Counted from the first letter of the stretch, positions 17,157-26,709 are shown. The stretch: DNA of 64,000 nt from JBDRDD01 sp043821115 (GCA_043821115.1 JBDRDD010000001.1:1-64000), one strand, 5' to 3'. Translations and numbers: made by a program. Notes: generated from the letters alone by a model not told the origin.

Positions 17157-18032
17157 CTATATATTTAAAAATTTCAACACAAGCGGGATGCTCACTATAC
17201 TCATGGCAGTGCTTATTAGAACAACGGAGGCGGCGAATTCAGGGGCAGCATCATATTTCTTCGCAAAAACATACCCCAGGACGGCAGCCGGCATAGCTGA
17301 TATCATCACCACGATATTGGCCGCAACACCCGTTAGCCCGAAAATCTTAACAGCCAGGACACCGAGCACAAACCCTCCCCCTATACGCACGCATGATGCC
17401 ACCAAACCCGACTTGATCGTAGCCGCTTTTACAAAGTGAAGCTGGTACCCTATTATAAGGAGCATGATGGGCATTCCCACAGTACCCACATTCTTTAAGA
17501 CCTTAAGAAACAACGGGGGGAAATTCACATCAGCCAGGTTAAAGACTATCCCCAGGACCGTAACATATGAAACAGGTTCTTTCATGGCGCTCGAAAAGTT
17601 CCCTCCGCCCGATACCAGCAATATCCCAAGTGTGAATATGAGCATTGTCATGGTAATATTGTAGATAAGCGCTGCATAGAGTCCCGCAGGCAGAAGAACA
17701 AACACTACCGGCAGACCAAGATAGCCCGAATTCATGAACATTACAGGAAGGCAAACTTCCCGGAATTCAATGCCTCTTCGCCTGCAGAAATACCTAAGAA
17801 CTAATCCCATAACCGTTATAACAAAAACAGCGCTGAGCGCTATCCTCCAGAACTCAGCAAATGCGAACTTCTTCTCAAGCATCGCCGCGAAAACGAAACA
17901 CGGGATTATAACATACGTGAGAATATCGGTTGCCGGCCCTACAACACGCTCAAGATCGAATCTTTTTATTTTCGCGAGAAGGTATCCAAGAAGTATCAGA
18001 GCGAAAATTGTGAGGATAACCTTGAAAAACAT
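17157..18032 (-). CDS. AEC-family (auxin efflux carrier-like) permease
   Basis: About 291 residues with ten hydrophobic segments, matching the bacterial AEC (mdcF/YfdV-like) membrane transporters; YVIIPCFVFAAML and NSGYLGLPVVF are typical. Members export or exchange malonate, malate or other organic anions, but the substrate here is not determined. The preferred start is ATG 18032, with GAGGTG at proper distance; GTG 18041 overlaps the histidine kinase stop. The operon position after the kinase may reflect co-transcription only. Confidence 0.85.
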   Translation of the reverse strand: MFFKVILTIFALILLGYLLAKIKRFDLERVVGPATDILTYVIIPCFVFAAMLEKKFAFAEFWRIALSAVFVITVMGLVLRYFCRRRGIEFREVCLPVMFMNSGYLGLPVVFVLLPAGLYAALIYNITMTMLIFTLGILLVSGGGNFSSAMKEPVSYVTVLGIVFNLADVNFPPLFLKVLKNVGTVGMPIMLLIIGYQLHFVKAATIKSGLVASCVRIGGGFVLGVLAVKIFGLTGVAANIVVMISAMPAAVLGYVFAKKYDAAPEFAASVVLISTAMSIVSIPLVLKFLNI

Positions 18033-18037
18033 GTTTA

Positions 18038-19306
18038 TCACACCTCTAAAGGCAGCCTCAGAGTAAAGGTCGTTCCTTTGCCGGGAGTGCTGTGGACCGA
18101 TATGCTGCCGCCGTGGGCTTGCACGATCTGCTTTGCCAGATAAAGCCCTGTACCCGTGCCACCAGCCTTTCTCGTATCACTTGAGTCAACCTGGAAGAAC
18201 CTGTCAAATATCTGCTCGCAGTGTTCGCATTCTATACCTATGCCGGTATCGCTAATCGAACACTCTATTTCTTTTTCTTTCTCCTCTATTGAAAAAGTTA
18301 TATTACCACCCGAGGTGGAGAATTTTACGGCGTTCTCAATAAGATGTTTGAAAACATGGCTTATTTTCTCCTCGTCTATTGAGACCAGGACTGCATCCGG
18401 AGGTGTTTTAATATGAAGCGTGAACTGCTTTGTGTCTATATTCTCTTTTTTTATAACATCAGCGGCTATTTTCCCTATATCTAATATCTTCCTATCAAGC
18501 TTCATCTCACCTGATTCAAGATCGGCTACCGTCAAAAGATCTGTTATGAGGCGCCCGAACTTATCGCACTCCCTGCTGACAATGCTTATAAACTCCTCCC
18601 TCTTTTGTTCATCAAGATTGTCGACATCCCTCAGAAGCTCTAAAGCGCCTATTATTATCATAAGAGGGGTTCTGAGTTCATGGCTTATAATAGACATAAA
18701 TTCCGATTTAACACGTGCAAGCTGCTGCAGATCCTCATAGAGCCTTGCGTTTGAAACAGCCATTGCGACCTGGCTCGCGAACGCACCGCACAGGATCACA
18801 TCATCACGAGTGAAAGAATCCGCGCTTTTCTTGTTAATGACCTCTATCACACCTATGATATTATCCCTGACTTTAAGAGGCACACAAATAATAGACTTTG
18901 TATTAAAACCTGTTTTCTTGTCCATAGACTTATCGAACCGGGGATCGTTCTGGGCGTCAGCGACCAGGATTGGCTGACCCTGCTGGGCAACCGTCCCGGC
19001 TATACCCTTGCCCAGAGGAAGTTTGAACTTCTTTATTTCTTCTTTCTTGTCACCATAGGTAACTTTGAATTCGAGCTCTTCTGTTTTCTCGTCTATTAGC
19101 ATAAGAGAGCTGGCCTCGGCCTTCATGACCTGGGTTGTAAGGCGCATAGCCAAGCCGAGCAAGGTGTTCAGGTTCAGAGTGGAACCAACCATTTTCGTCA
19201 CATCAACAAGCGTTTTTAATTCGGCTATTCTGGAATCAGCCTCTTTAAGACGCCCTTCAAGCTGAGATATCTTTTCCTGGTATTTACTTATATCATTTTC
19301 AGTCAT
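18038..19306 (-). CDS. GAF-domain sensor histidine kinase
   Basis: 422 residues, without membrane segments. A coiled coil (residues 5-35) precedes a GAF sensor domain (about 35-190), which leads to a HisKA dimerisation domain with SHELRTPLMI (phosphoacceptor His209) and a HATPase domain with NAVKFS, DTGIGI and GTGTGLYLAKQIV. The kinase is therefore cytoplasmic and ends in LRLPLEV. No receiver lies beside it; receivers are encoded at 27857, 28280, 36722 and 63221. The ligand of the GAF domain is unknown. Confidence 0.93.
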   Translation of the reverse strand: MTENDISKYQEKISQLEGRLKEADSRIAELKTLVDVTKMVGSTLNLNTLLGLAMRLTTQVMKAEASSLMLIDEKTEELEFKVTYGDKKEEIKKFKLPLGKGIAGTVAQQGQPILVADAQNDPRFDKSMDKKTGFNTKSIICVPLKVRDNIIGVIEVINKKSADSFTRDDVILCGAFASQVAMAVSNARLYEDLQQLARVKSEFMSIISHELRTPLMIIIGALELLRDVDNLDEQKREEFISIVSRECDKFGRLITDLLTVADLESGEMKLDRKILDIGKIAADVIKKENIDTKQFTLHIKTPPDAVLVSIDEEKISHVFKHLIENAVKFSTSGGNITFSIEEKEKEIECSISDTGIGIECEHCEQIFDRFFQVDSSDTRKAGGTGTGLYLAKQIVQAHGGSISVHSTPGKGTTFTLRLPLEV

Positions 19307-19401
19307 ACCAATTACCCCTCTTTTGTGTAGCAGCTTTTTTCATTAATATATAGTAATTATAAGTTATATCAGAATTTTTACCCTCATGCAATAAAAAAAT
19401 C

Positions 19402-19430
19402 TTGCCTTTTGGGCGCTTAGCATATATAAT
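19402..19430 (+). promoter_or_regulatory. Promoter of the SurA_N-like gene
   Basis: TTGCCT (19402-19407) and a perfect TATAAT (19425-19430) are 17 bases apart, about 36 bases before the ATG at 19466. It is in the divergent gap between the histidine kinase and this gene. Confidence 0.65.
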
Positions 19431-19465
19431 AAACATACGTTTTATGCCAATAGGAGGATGTTATC

Positions 19466-20176
19466 ATGTTAATGAAGGTTATAAGAAAAAATATAAAGGT
19501 CCTTTTGTGGATTACCGCCATAATGTTCATACTGGGAGTTTTCCTGTTCCAGGCGGCGTCTTTGTTCACCAGGAGGAATCTCGTAGTCGCCAAGGTAAAC
19601 AGAAAGAAAATCAGCATACAGGAATACAGCAAGACCCTCAACGAGACGCTAAACACATACCGCAATATCTACAAGATGGATATCACTGAACAGATAATAC
19701 CACAGATCAGGAAATCGGTTCTTAACGGCATGATACAGATCCACCTGATGACAGAGTATATGAAAAAACACGATATAGAGGTGAGCGACAAGGCTGTCAT
19801 AGATAAGATAAGGAAAACACCTGCCTTTAAGAAAAACGACCGTTTCGACAGGGAACTGTACCTGGAGCGCCTTGGGAGTATAAACATGACACCGCAGGTA
19901 TATGAGGGGGAAATAAGGAACTCCTTAAAATCAGAAAAAATCTCCCGCTTAATGACAGCGGGAGTAAAAGTCACGACGCCTGAGCTCCGAGAGGAGTACA
20001 AGAAGAGGAAATATAACCCGGAGCTGGAGCAGGATACTTTCGAAGCACGAAAAAGCATGATGGCTGACTCTTTATCAATGCAGAAACAGAACCTTTACTA
20101 CCAGGACTGGCTGCAGAGCCTAAAGGCAAAAGCCGATATCGAAGATAACCTTTTGGAATTCTACCCCGCCAAGTGA
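19466..20176 (+). CDS. SurA/PpiD N-terminal-like periplasmic chaperone
   Basis: 236 residues with one N-terminal membrane anchor (residues 12-32), basic on the cytoplasmic side, then a SurA_N-type helical region: VVAKVNRKKISIQEYSKTLN, SVLNGMIQIHLMTEY and MTPQVYEGEIRNSL. The parvulin PPIase domain found in SurA or PpiD is absent, as the protein ends soon after. It likely acts as an inner-membrane-tethered chaperone for exported proteins. GGAGG lies 8 bases upstream of ATG 19466. The gene converges on DUF4321, with no base between the two stop codons. Confidence 0.82.
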   Translation: MLMKVIRKNIKVLLWITAIMFILGVFLFQAASLFTRRNLVVAKVNRKKISIQEYSKTLNETLNTYRNIYKMDITEQIIPQIRKSVLNGMIQIHLMTEYMKKHDIEVSDKAVIDKIRKTPAFKKNDRFDRELYLERLGSINMTPQVYEGEIRNSLKSEKISRLMTAGVKVTTPELREEYKKRKYNPELEQDTFEARKSMMADSLSMQKQNLYYQDWLQSLKAKADIEDNLLEFYPAK

Positions 20177-20431
20177 TCAGAGCTTCCTATAAGCATACAC
20201 GCCTAGAATTACCCCGATGGCACTGAGAAGGTTAAACTTGAACGAGAACCCAAGGGTCAGTATTATTACCTGAAGATTTATACTCATAGGATCGAACCCT
20301 AGGAAAACACCTTCACTCAATATGGTGCGCATGCCTCCCTGCTGAAAAAACACCCCGAAAATTTCCCCCATTACGCTTCCTATAAGCGCACCAAACACAA
20401 TGAAACTAATCAACAAAGCCCTCTGCTTCAT
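20177..20431 (-). CDS. DUF4321 small membrane protein
   Basis: 84 residues with two membrane helices (about 5-25 and 55-80). The pattern GALIGSVMGEIFG, a short extracytoplasmic segment, and LGFSFKFNLLSAIGVILGVYAY match the DUF4321 family. The function is unknown. It overlaps the apbE stop by 4 bp and shares its operon. Confidence 0.78.
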   Translation of the reverse strand: MKQRALLISFIVFGALIGSVMGEIFGVFFQQGGMRTILSEGVFLGFDPMSINLQVIILTLGFSFKFNLLSAIGVILGVYAYRKL

Positions 20432-21429
20432 TGATATCCCCCTTTCTGATTCTTTATAACTTTTGAAACGTATATACTTCCATCGGCACCTATAATAACT
20501 CCATCCATGCCTTCAAGGTTTTCAATCAGCTCCATACCCCGCTTGATACCCATGACGAACACCCCGGTAGCCAGCGCATCACTGGTGGTGGCATCGCGTC
20601 CTATAACCGTTACACTGGCACATTCATCCGCGGGATATCCCGTTAAAGGATTTATAATATGGCTGTAACGCTTTTTGTTTTCCTCGAAGAACTTCTCATA
20701 ATCCCCTGATGTCACTATAGCCCTGTCCTTGAGAGAAAGATTCTTTACGAGTTCATCTTGGATCCTGGGATGACGTATACCGATATTCCAGGTTCTCTCA
20801 CCTATAAATCTTATATCTCCTCCCGCATTTACAAGGGCTTTTTTTATCCCTCTTGCGCGCAGCAGTTTGATTGCCATGTCTATGGCATAACCCTTTGCGA
20901 CACCTGAGAGATCAACCCTTCTGTTATTAAGATATACCTTGTGCTGCTCATAATCAAGTTTTATTCCCTGGTAACCGACGCCAGCAAGCGTTTCTATTAT
21001 CTCTTCATCATCGGGCACCCTGTGTTCGCCGCTTTTGAAACCCCAGAGTTCCACCAGGGGTAATACGCTTATATCAAAAGCCCCTCCCGTAAGCCGTGAA
21101 ACCGCCAGGGCTTTATCTATTATCAAAAAAAGCTCTTCGTTATTGGAAACACCTTTATCATTCAGGCGGCTTAACTCATTATCTGCTATAAAGCCGCTGG
21201 CAAGTTTTTCCACGCGTTCTATCTCTTTAAATGCCGCTTCAATAGCGGCTTGCGCCTGGACCTTATTTTTACTTACTACCTTCACCTGCACATGAGTCCC
21301 CAGCAGTCGGCGCTCCCCGGAGAATGTTTCTTCGCTCTTGCAGCCAGTCACAAGGAACTGGACACATAAAAGTATCATCACCAGTATTCTAAAACCTAAA
21401 TTACCACAATATTGCTGTTTTCGCTCCAC
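20428..21429 (-). CDS. apbE: FAD:protein FMN transferase (ApbE family), lipoprotein
   Basis: 333 residues. A lipobox VTGC (Cys30) marks an exported lipoprotein. The ApbE fold follows, with LLGTHVQV, FDISVLPLVELWGF, VDLSGVAKGYAID, ALVNAGGDIRFIG, HIINPLTGYPAD and the late ATTSDALATGVFVMG. ApbE covalently attaches FMN to threonine residues of targets such as Rnf/Nqr subunits. None of those targets lies within the window. Start is GTG 21429. It is 19 bp after gatB and overlaps DUF4321. Confidence 0.95.
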   Translation of the reverse strand: MERKQQYCGNLGFRILVMILLCVQFLVTGCKSEETFSGERRLLGTHVQVKVVSKNKVQAQAAIEAAFKEIERVEKLASGFIADNELSRLNDKGVSNNEELFLIIDKALAVSRLTGGAFDISVLPLVELWGFKSGEHRVPDDEEIIETLAGVGYQGIKLDYEQHKVYLNNRRVDLSGVAKGYAIDMAIKLLRARGIKKALVNAGGDIRFIGERTWNIGIRHPRIQDELVKNLSLKDRAIVTSGDYEKFFEENKKRYSHIINPLTGYPADECASVTVIGRDATTSDALATGVFVMGIKRGMELIENLEGMDGVIIGADGSIYVSKVIKNQKGGYQ

Positions 21430-21448
21430 GATAACGCAAACTTCCTTT

Positions 21449-22894
21449 TTATTTCATTTTCTCCCTGAGGAGCTTATTGACAACCTGGGGATTGGCCTTT
21501 CCCTTCGTCTTCTTCATGACGGCTCCTACGAGGAAACCTATGGTCTTTCCCTTGCCGCTTAGGAATTCATCCCTTGCCTTCGGGTTTTCTCTCAATATCT
21601 CTTCTATGACTTTGAATATCTCTGACTCGTCACTTACCTGGACAAGCCCTTTATCCCTGACTATAATTGAAGGTTCTTTACCTGTTGCAAACATATCCTC
21701 GAAAACAGTCTTAGCGATCTTCCCGGAGATGGTATTATTCTCTATCATTTTCACAAGCTGTGCCATGGCCTCCGGCGTAATAGGTGAATCCTTTATCGTC
21801 CTGTTCTGGGCATTAAGATGTCCGAGCAGGTCTCCCATCACCCAGTTTGCGACGGGTTTCGCTGTTGACTTATCCCCTGAAGCGCTGACGCATTTCTCGT
21901 AGTAGTCAGCCAGCGGTTTCTCAGCACTGAGCACGCCGGCATCATACTCGGACAGGCCGTATTCATCTATCATTCTCTTCTTGCGGGCCTTGGGCAGCTC
22001 CGGAAGTTTTTTTCTTACTTCTTCTATCCACTTGGCATCTATAACCATAGGAACAAGGTCAGGTTCTGGAAAATACCTGTAGTCATGCGCTTCTTCCTTG
22101 GTCCTCATAGAGAGCGTTACTTTCTTATTGGCATCCCAGAGTCGTGTTTCCTGAATTATTGTCTTTGCGTTTTTTATATCTTTCACCTGCCGCTTTATCT
22201 CATATTCCAGTGCGTCCTTTACATTCTTAAGAGAGTTCATGTTCTTGAGCTCGGCTTTCACGCCGAGTTTCTTCTCTCCAATAGGACGAACGGAAATATT
22301 TGCGTCGCAGCGGAATTTTCCTTCCTCCATGTTGCAATCAGACACCTCGGTATACTCCAGGATGCTCTTAAGAGACGCAAGGTATTGATATGCCTGATCC
22401 GGGCTTTCTATATCGGGGTCCGTGACGATCTCTATAAGGGGTATGCCTGTGCGGTTAAAATCAACAAGACTGCCATCAATCTTGCGTGAACCTATAAAAT
22501 GCAGCAGCTTACCCGCATCTTCTTCCATATGTATGCGCTTTATACAGACAGTTTTTTTTACACCATCTACCGTTATATCAAGTTTGCCGTTTTCCGCAAG
22601 AGGAAGCTCATACTGGGACACCTGGTAGTTTTTCGGAAGATCGGGATAAAAATAGTTCTTGCGGGCAAATATTGACCTTTGGGCTATTGTGCAGTCAAGG
22701 GCAAGAGCAGCGCGTATGGCATATTCCACAACTTTCTTGTTCAACACGGGGAGAACACCAGGCATGCCCGTACACACAGGGCATGTATTGGAATTCGGTT
22801 CTGCCCCGAACTGCGTGGAACAGCCGCAGAATATCTTGGAATCCGTCTTAAGCTGCGCGTGAACCTCTAAGCCTATTACCGCCTCATACTTCAT
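21449..22894 (-). CDS. gatB: Aspartyl/glutamyl-tRNA amidotransferase subunit B
   Basis: 481 residues, full length. Family blocks are YEAVIGLEVHAQL, NTCPVCTGMPGVLPVLN, FARKNYFYPDLPKNYQVSQYE and MEEDAGKLLH, followed by a C-terminal YqeY-like tail. GatB activates misacylated Glu-tRNA(Gln) or Asp-tRNA(Asn) for amidation using ammonia from GatA. GatA is encoded 0.9 kb upstream in the same direction, with an outer-membrane protein gene between. No gatC is found in the window. Confidence 0.98.
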   Translation of the reverse strand: MKYEAVIGLEVHAQLKTDSKIFCGCSTQFGAEPNSNTCPVCTGMPGVLPVLNKKVVEYAIRAALALDCTIAQRSIFARKNYFYPDLPKNYQVSQYELPLAENGKLDITVDGVKKTVCIKRIHMEEDAGKLLHFIGSRKIDGSLVDFNRTGIPLIEIVTDPDIESPDQAYQYLASLKSILEYTEVSDCNMEEGKFRCDANISVRPIGEKKLGVKAELKNMNSLKNVKDALEYEIKRQVKDIKNAKTIIQETRLWDANKKVTLSMRTKEEAHDYRYFPEPDLVPMVIDAKWIEEVRKKLPELPKARKKRMIDEYGLSEYDAGVLSAEKPLADYYEKCVSASGDKSTAKPVANWVMGDLLGHLNAQNRTIKDSPITPEAMAQLVKMIENNTISGKIAKTVFEDMFATGKEPSIIVRDKGLVQVSDESEIFKVIEEILRENPKARDEFLSGKGKTIGFLVGAVMKKTKGKANPQVVNKLLREKMK

Positions 22895-22903
22895 TTATAT
22901 CCC

Positions 22904-23761
22904 CTAGAAATGATAGTTTGTGGTAAATGATACAGCAGGCCCTGACAAATCAAGTTGAAGATCCTCAAATGGGATTGGACCAAACCCACCAACAGCATAA
23001 TCCACTGGAGTTTCTTCACTATATACACCGAATGTAAATCCCCTGACTACGGCGTAAAGATATTCAAGTTCAAGATTAAATGAGACCCTTCTAGATACGA
23101 AGAGTTCTATTCCACCTACAGTATTAAATCCCCAGCTACTTCCTTTACACCTGGGACTCATAACTACATCCCCATTTTCAGTAACTAGTGGATCATAAGG
23201 ATCATTCATTCTCCAAGTAGCAAAATACCAGCCTGCTCCTACCCCAAAATAAGGAACAATGCTTCGAGGTTTAAAATCAACTTCTCCCGGAAGAGGCTCC
23301 ATGAAATAAAACCGGTAGGTTAGGTTTATAAAAGTTGCGGAAGCAGTGGCATTATTGTTATATATGACCTCACCCGTAGACGGAACATAGTACTCCCAAG
23401 TTGCGCTGACCTGACTAAGATACCCGGCATTAAAAACAAGCCCATGACTGCCCTTCCTGTATCCAAAGGAAAGCTTTGGAGCCAGAATATCTCCTTTCAA
23501 GTCTTCTGATCTATAGCTATACCCATAATTCAAATAATCAAGCTCGTAATTATAAGCTCTAACATGATAGTCTTGTATAATTGAATTATATAACGGAAAT
23601 GTAAAACGATGAATGCCTAGACAAAAGCCTATAAAAGTATCCTTTGTCCTGTTCTCTTTATCGAAACTTTCCATCTCAAAGGTCTCGGGATCAAAAGCAA
23701 ATGCAGGGATTGAGCTGCATACAAATAAAACCAACAAGATCAAAAAAATGTTTTTCTTCAT
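22904..23761 (-). CDS. Outer-membrane beta-barrel protein
   Basis: 285 residues from ATG 23761, with GAGGG about 8 bases upstream; longer frames would overlap gatA. A signal peptide ends AFA (residue 22). The rest is alternating strands with aromatics (FGYRKGSHGLVFNAGYLS, YFGVGAGWYFATW) and a terminal Phe (TTNYHF), typical of OmpW/OmpA-like eight- to ten-stranded barrels. Codon choice looks more A+T-rich than the flanking gatA and gatB. Its position splits the amidotransferase genes; the function is not known. Confidence 0.75.
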   Translation of the reverse strand: MKKNIFLILLVLFVCSSIPAFAFDPETFEMESFDKENRTKDTFIGFCLGIHRFTFPLYNSIIQDYHVRAYNYELDYLNYGYSYRSEDLKGDILAPKLSFGYRKGSHGLVFNAGYLSQVSATWEYYVPSTGEVIYNNNATASATFINLTYRFYFMEPLPGEVDFKPRSIVPYFGVGAGWYFATWRMNDPYDPLVTENGDVVMSPRCKGSSWGFNTVGGIELFVSRRVSFNLELEYLYAVVRGFTFGVYSEETPVDYAVGGFGPIPFEDLQLDLSGPAVSFTTNYHF

Positions 23762-23762
23762 A

Positions 23763-25223
23763 TTATACCCTCGCTTTTTTTCTATGCCAATCTGTATTCT
23801 GCTCATACACATGAGCTATTTTTAATATTGTCTCTTCCTCAAAGTGATTTCCCAGTATCTGCAATCCTATTGGCAGACCTCCTTTTGTAAAACCACATGG
23901 CAATGATAAGCCGGGTATCCCGGCCAGATTCGCTGTTATGGTAAAAATATCCGAGAGATACATCTGCAGTGGATCGTTTGTCTTCTCCCCTATCTTAAAT
24001 GCAGCGCTAGGCGCAGTAGGTGTGACTATGACATCCACTTTTTTGAAGGCATCCTCAAAATCTTTCTTTATAAGGGTCCTGACTTTAAGGGCTTTAAGGT
24101 AGTACGCATCGTAGTATCCGGCTGAGAGTGCATAGGTTCCTATCATTATCCTGCGTTTTACCTCAGAGCCGAACCCTTCGCTGCGGCTCTTCATATAGCT
24201 CTGCAACAGGTCCTTTGCCTTCGGACTCCTGTAGCCGTATTTAACACCGTCATAGCGCGCGAGGTTCGCACTTGCTTCCGATGGTGCTATTATGTAATAG
24301 ACGGCAACACCGTATTCCGTGTGAGGCAGGGAGACCTCAACAATTTTTGAACCCAGTCCCTCCAACTTTTTTATGGCATCTCTAACATGTGATTCCACTT
24401 CGCTGTCAAGTCCCGGTATAAAGAATTCCCTGGGTATCCCTATCTTAAGCCCCTTTATATCCTTGCCAAGTGCCTTCGTGTAATCAGGCACGTTTCTATC
24501 AACAGATGTAGAGTCCTTCTTGTCGTGACCTGATATTGCGTTCATCAAGAGAGCCGCATCACGCACATCCTTTGTAAGAGGTCCTATCTGGTCCAGTGAA
24601 GATGCAAATGCCACCAGGCCGAACCTGGAAACACTCCCATATGTGGGTTTCATACCTACTACTCCGCAACAGGAAGCGGGCTGTCTTATTGACCCACCGG
24701 TATCTGAACCTATGGCTAATATTGCCTCATCACCTGCGACTGCGGCGGCACTTCCACCGCTGGAGCCTCCCGGAATAGCGTCAAGGTTCCACGGGTTCCT
24801 GGTAGGACCAAAGAATGAGGTTTCACAGGAAGAACCCATGGCGAATTCGTCCATGTTGGTCTTTCCTATAAAAACAGCCCCGCATGAGCGGAGTTTCTCA
24901 ATAACAGTTGCGTCATAAGGGGTTATGAAATTCTCCAGTATCCTGGATGAGCAGGTGGTTTTTACTCCTTTTATGCAGATGTTGTCTTTTATGGCAACAG
25001 GAACTCCGGCAAGGGGTTCCAGCTTTTCACCTTTAGAGCGTTTAGAGTCAACTTCATCTGCTGCTTCAAAAGCCTGTTCCCTGTTGAGGGTCACATAGCA
25101 GTTGAGCTTTTTTTCTGTCTTTTCTATTTTTGAAAAAACAGATTCAGTGACCTCCCTGGATGAGATCTCTTTATTCTGCAGTTTATCGCTTAATTCATGG
25201 GCTGTCAGCTCATAAAACGCCAT
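23763..25223 (-). CDS. gatA: Aspartyl/glutamyl-tRNA amidotransferase subunit A
   Basis: 486 residues from ATG 25223 with GGAG 8 bases upstream (a TTG lies just before). The amidase Ser-Ser-Lys machinery is present: VAIKDNICI (Lys), PGGSSGGSAAAVA, and GSDTGGSIRQPAS with the catalytic Ser. The protein frees ammonia from glutamine for GatB. Its promoter is at 25264-25292, so gatA, the barrel gene, gatB, apbE and DUF4321 form one likely operon. Confidence 0.97.
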   Translation of the reverse strand: MAFYELTAHELSDKLQNKEISSREVTESVFSKIEKTEKKLNCYVTLNREQAFEAADEVDSKRSKGEKLEPLAGVPVAIKDNICIKGVKTTCSSRILENFITPYDATVIEKLRSCGAVFIGKTNMDEFAMGSSCETSFFGPTRNPWNLDAIPGGSSGGSAAAVAGDEAILAIGSDTGGSIRQPASCCGVVGMKPTYGSVSRFGLVAFASSLDQIGPLTKDVRDAALLMNAISGHDKKDSTSVDRNVPDYTKALGKDIKGLKIGIPREFFIPGLDSEVESHVRDAIKKLEGLGSKIVEVSLPHTEYGVAVYYIIAPSEASANLARYDGVKYGYRSPKAKDLLQSYMKSRSEGFGSEVKRRIMIGTYALSAGYYDAYYLKALKVRTLIKKDFEDAFKKVDVIVTPTAPSAAFKIGEKTNDPLQMYLSDIFTITANLAGIPGLSLPCGFTKGGLPIGLQILGNHFEEETILKIAHVYEQNTDWHRKKARV

Positions 25224-25263
25224 CAATCATTCTCCATATACTATATAAAACTTATAGATTCCA

Positions 25264-25292
25264 TTTTTACACAAAAAACGAGGCTAAGTCAA
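25264..25292 (-). promoter_or_regulatory. Promoter of the gatA operon
   Basis: TTGACT (25287-25292) and TAAAAA (25264-25269) on the minus strand are 17 bases apart. Transcription would start near 25257, some 35 bases before the gatA ATG. Confidence 0.6.
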
Positions 25293-25396
25293 GTTTTTAA
25301 TTTCCAGTGCCATTTAAGAATTAAAACAGTTCATTTGTTTTTATACTTAAATAATAATAGCTTTTTTAGACTATTTTTTTACTAGTTTGAGAAATA

Positions 25397-25424
25397 AAAA
25401 AACCAGCTTTTAGACTGGTTTTTT
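25397..25424 (-). terminator. Intrinsic terminator after the leaderless SBP gene
   Basis: Perfect 10-bp arms AAAAAACCAG and CTGGTTTTTT with an 8-base loop; the minus-strand transcript ends in a U-run. It lies 44 bp past the stop at 25468 and before the gatA promoter. Confidence 0.8.
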
Positions 25425-25467
25425 GTAGTATTTCTTGAATATAGTATTTTAAGATGTATATACTCCC

Positions 25468-26709
25468 CTATTCTTTCGCCAATATAGCGTCTACTTCTTC
25501 CGCTGTCTTGTCTAAATCTACTTTTACTACGGAAAAATCATAGTTGCCTTTCTGGAGTCTGGCAAAAATCTTACCAAAACACTCCATCAATAATCGTTCG
25601 ATCTCACCCCATGCAGGGACATTTGGAAATGCTCTACCGAATCTCCATGAATTCTTAAGGCTCCTGAATCTTGGTTCGTCAGCCATAAATATTGCGTCAA
25701 AGGGTTCCATGAGGCTGGGTAACATATTTAATGCTCTCACACACCGGGTTTGGGACTCATATGAGAGTAAGAATTTAATCAACTCAATAGATTCGGCTAT
25801 TCTCATGGATTTAGGATTGATAGCCAGGTTGCTTCCTCCACAAAATACAAATCTGCCGGCTGGTCCAGCAGGAAATAAGGAAGCTACACAGTTTTCCCCC
25901 ACTTCTGGTACATAATCAGGATTATTTGGATCAAGAGGACTGGGAGCTCCCAGACTACCAGGAATTGACATTGCATAATCTCCATCTATAAAGAAACCTT
26001 TTGATATATCCTCTGTTCCCTTGGATAATGCCTTAGAAGAAATATAGCCTTTGCTTACCAAGCCTATATAATACTCTATTCCCCTCAGCGAAGCTTCATT
26101 ATTAAAAGCTGCTTTGGTTCCATCAGGTGATAGAAAATCCCCGCCTGCACCCCAAATCCAAGGAGCTATATTATGAATTAAAATAGTTTCTTTCTGTCCT
26201 GAAACACCCAAAACCTCTATTACTTTCCCATTAAATTCAGTGTCTTTGAGTTTTACACAAGCTGATTCAAACGGTTTCCATGCTTCTAGGTCTTGTCGTG
26301 GAACACCTGCGTGGGAGAGAATATCGCTTCGGTAATAAATCACTCTTATATCAACAAACCAAGGCAGAGAACTTACCCTCGTTGACCCAGGGAAGTGACA
26401 GCTACTCCATGCTGCAGGGATAAAGATTTCTCCTCCCATTAAGTCGATAACCGTTTCAGTAAGATCATAAAGAGCTCCTGAATTTGCAAGAGTTGCATTC
26501 CAGGTTGAACCTATTTGTAAAATATCCGGTCCGCCCTCCTCTTTTCCTAAATTCTTAATTTTATCCCAGTATTCGAGCCATGGAATTACTTCTAGTTGGA
26601 CCTCTACGGGCCATTCTTTTTTAAATACTCTTATTTCACTATCTATAAATTGTTTGCCTCTCCCCCCACGACCTGCAGGCCATACCCACATTTTAATAGG
26701 CGCTACCAT
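25468..26709 (-). CDS. Solute-binding-protein-like protein lacking a signal peptide
   Basis: 413 residues of the family 1 solute-binding fold: IKMWVWPAGRGGRGK, GGPDILQIGSTWNATLA, VIYYRSDIL, WIWGAGGDFLSPDG and PAGPAGRFVFCGGSNLAI. The first residues enter the fold directly, with no hydrophobic segment or lipobox. An in-frame TAG lies eight codons before ATG 26709, which has a strong AGGAGG site 4 bases upstream. So the protein as encoded stays in the cytoplasm, unless a 5' portion was lost. It is more diverged than the three copies at 1213-7910, and no permease is adjacent. It may be a sensor, storage protein or decaying gene; the first two are speculation. Confidence 0.8.
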   Translation of the reverse strand: MVAPIKMWVWPAGRGGRGKQFIDSEIRVFKKEWPVEVQLEVIPWLEYWDKIKNLGKEEGGPDILQIGSTWNATLANSGALYDLTETVIDLMGGEIFIPAAWSSCHFPGSTRVSSLPWFVDIRVIYYRSDILSHAGVPRQDLEAWKPFESACVKLKDTEFNGKVIEVLGVSGQKETILIHNIAPWIWGAGGDFLSPDGTKAAFNNEASLRGIEYYIGLVSKGYISSKALSKGTEDISKGFFIDGDYAMSIPGSLGAPSPLDPNNPDYVPEVGENCVASLFPAGPAGRFVFCGGSNLAINPKSMRIAESIELIKFLLSYESQTRCVRALNMLPSLMEPFDAIFMADEPRFRSLKNSWRFGRAFPNVPAWGEIERLLMECFGKIFARLQKGNYDFSVVKVDLDKTAEEVDAILAKE

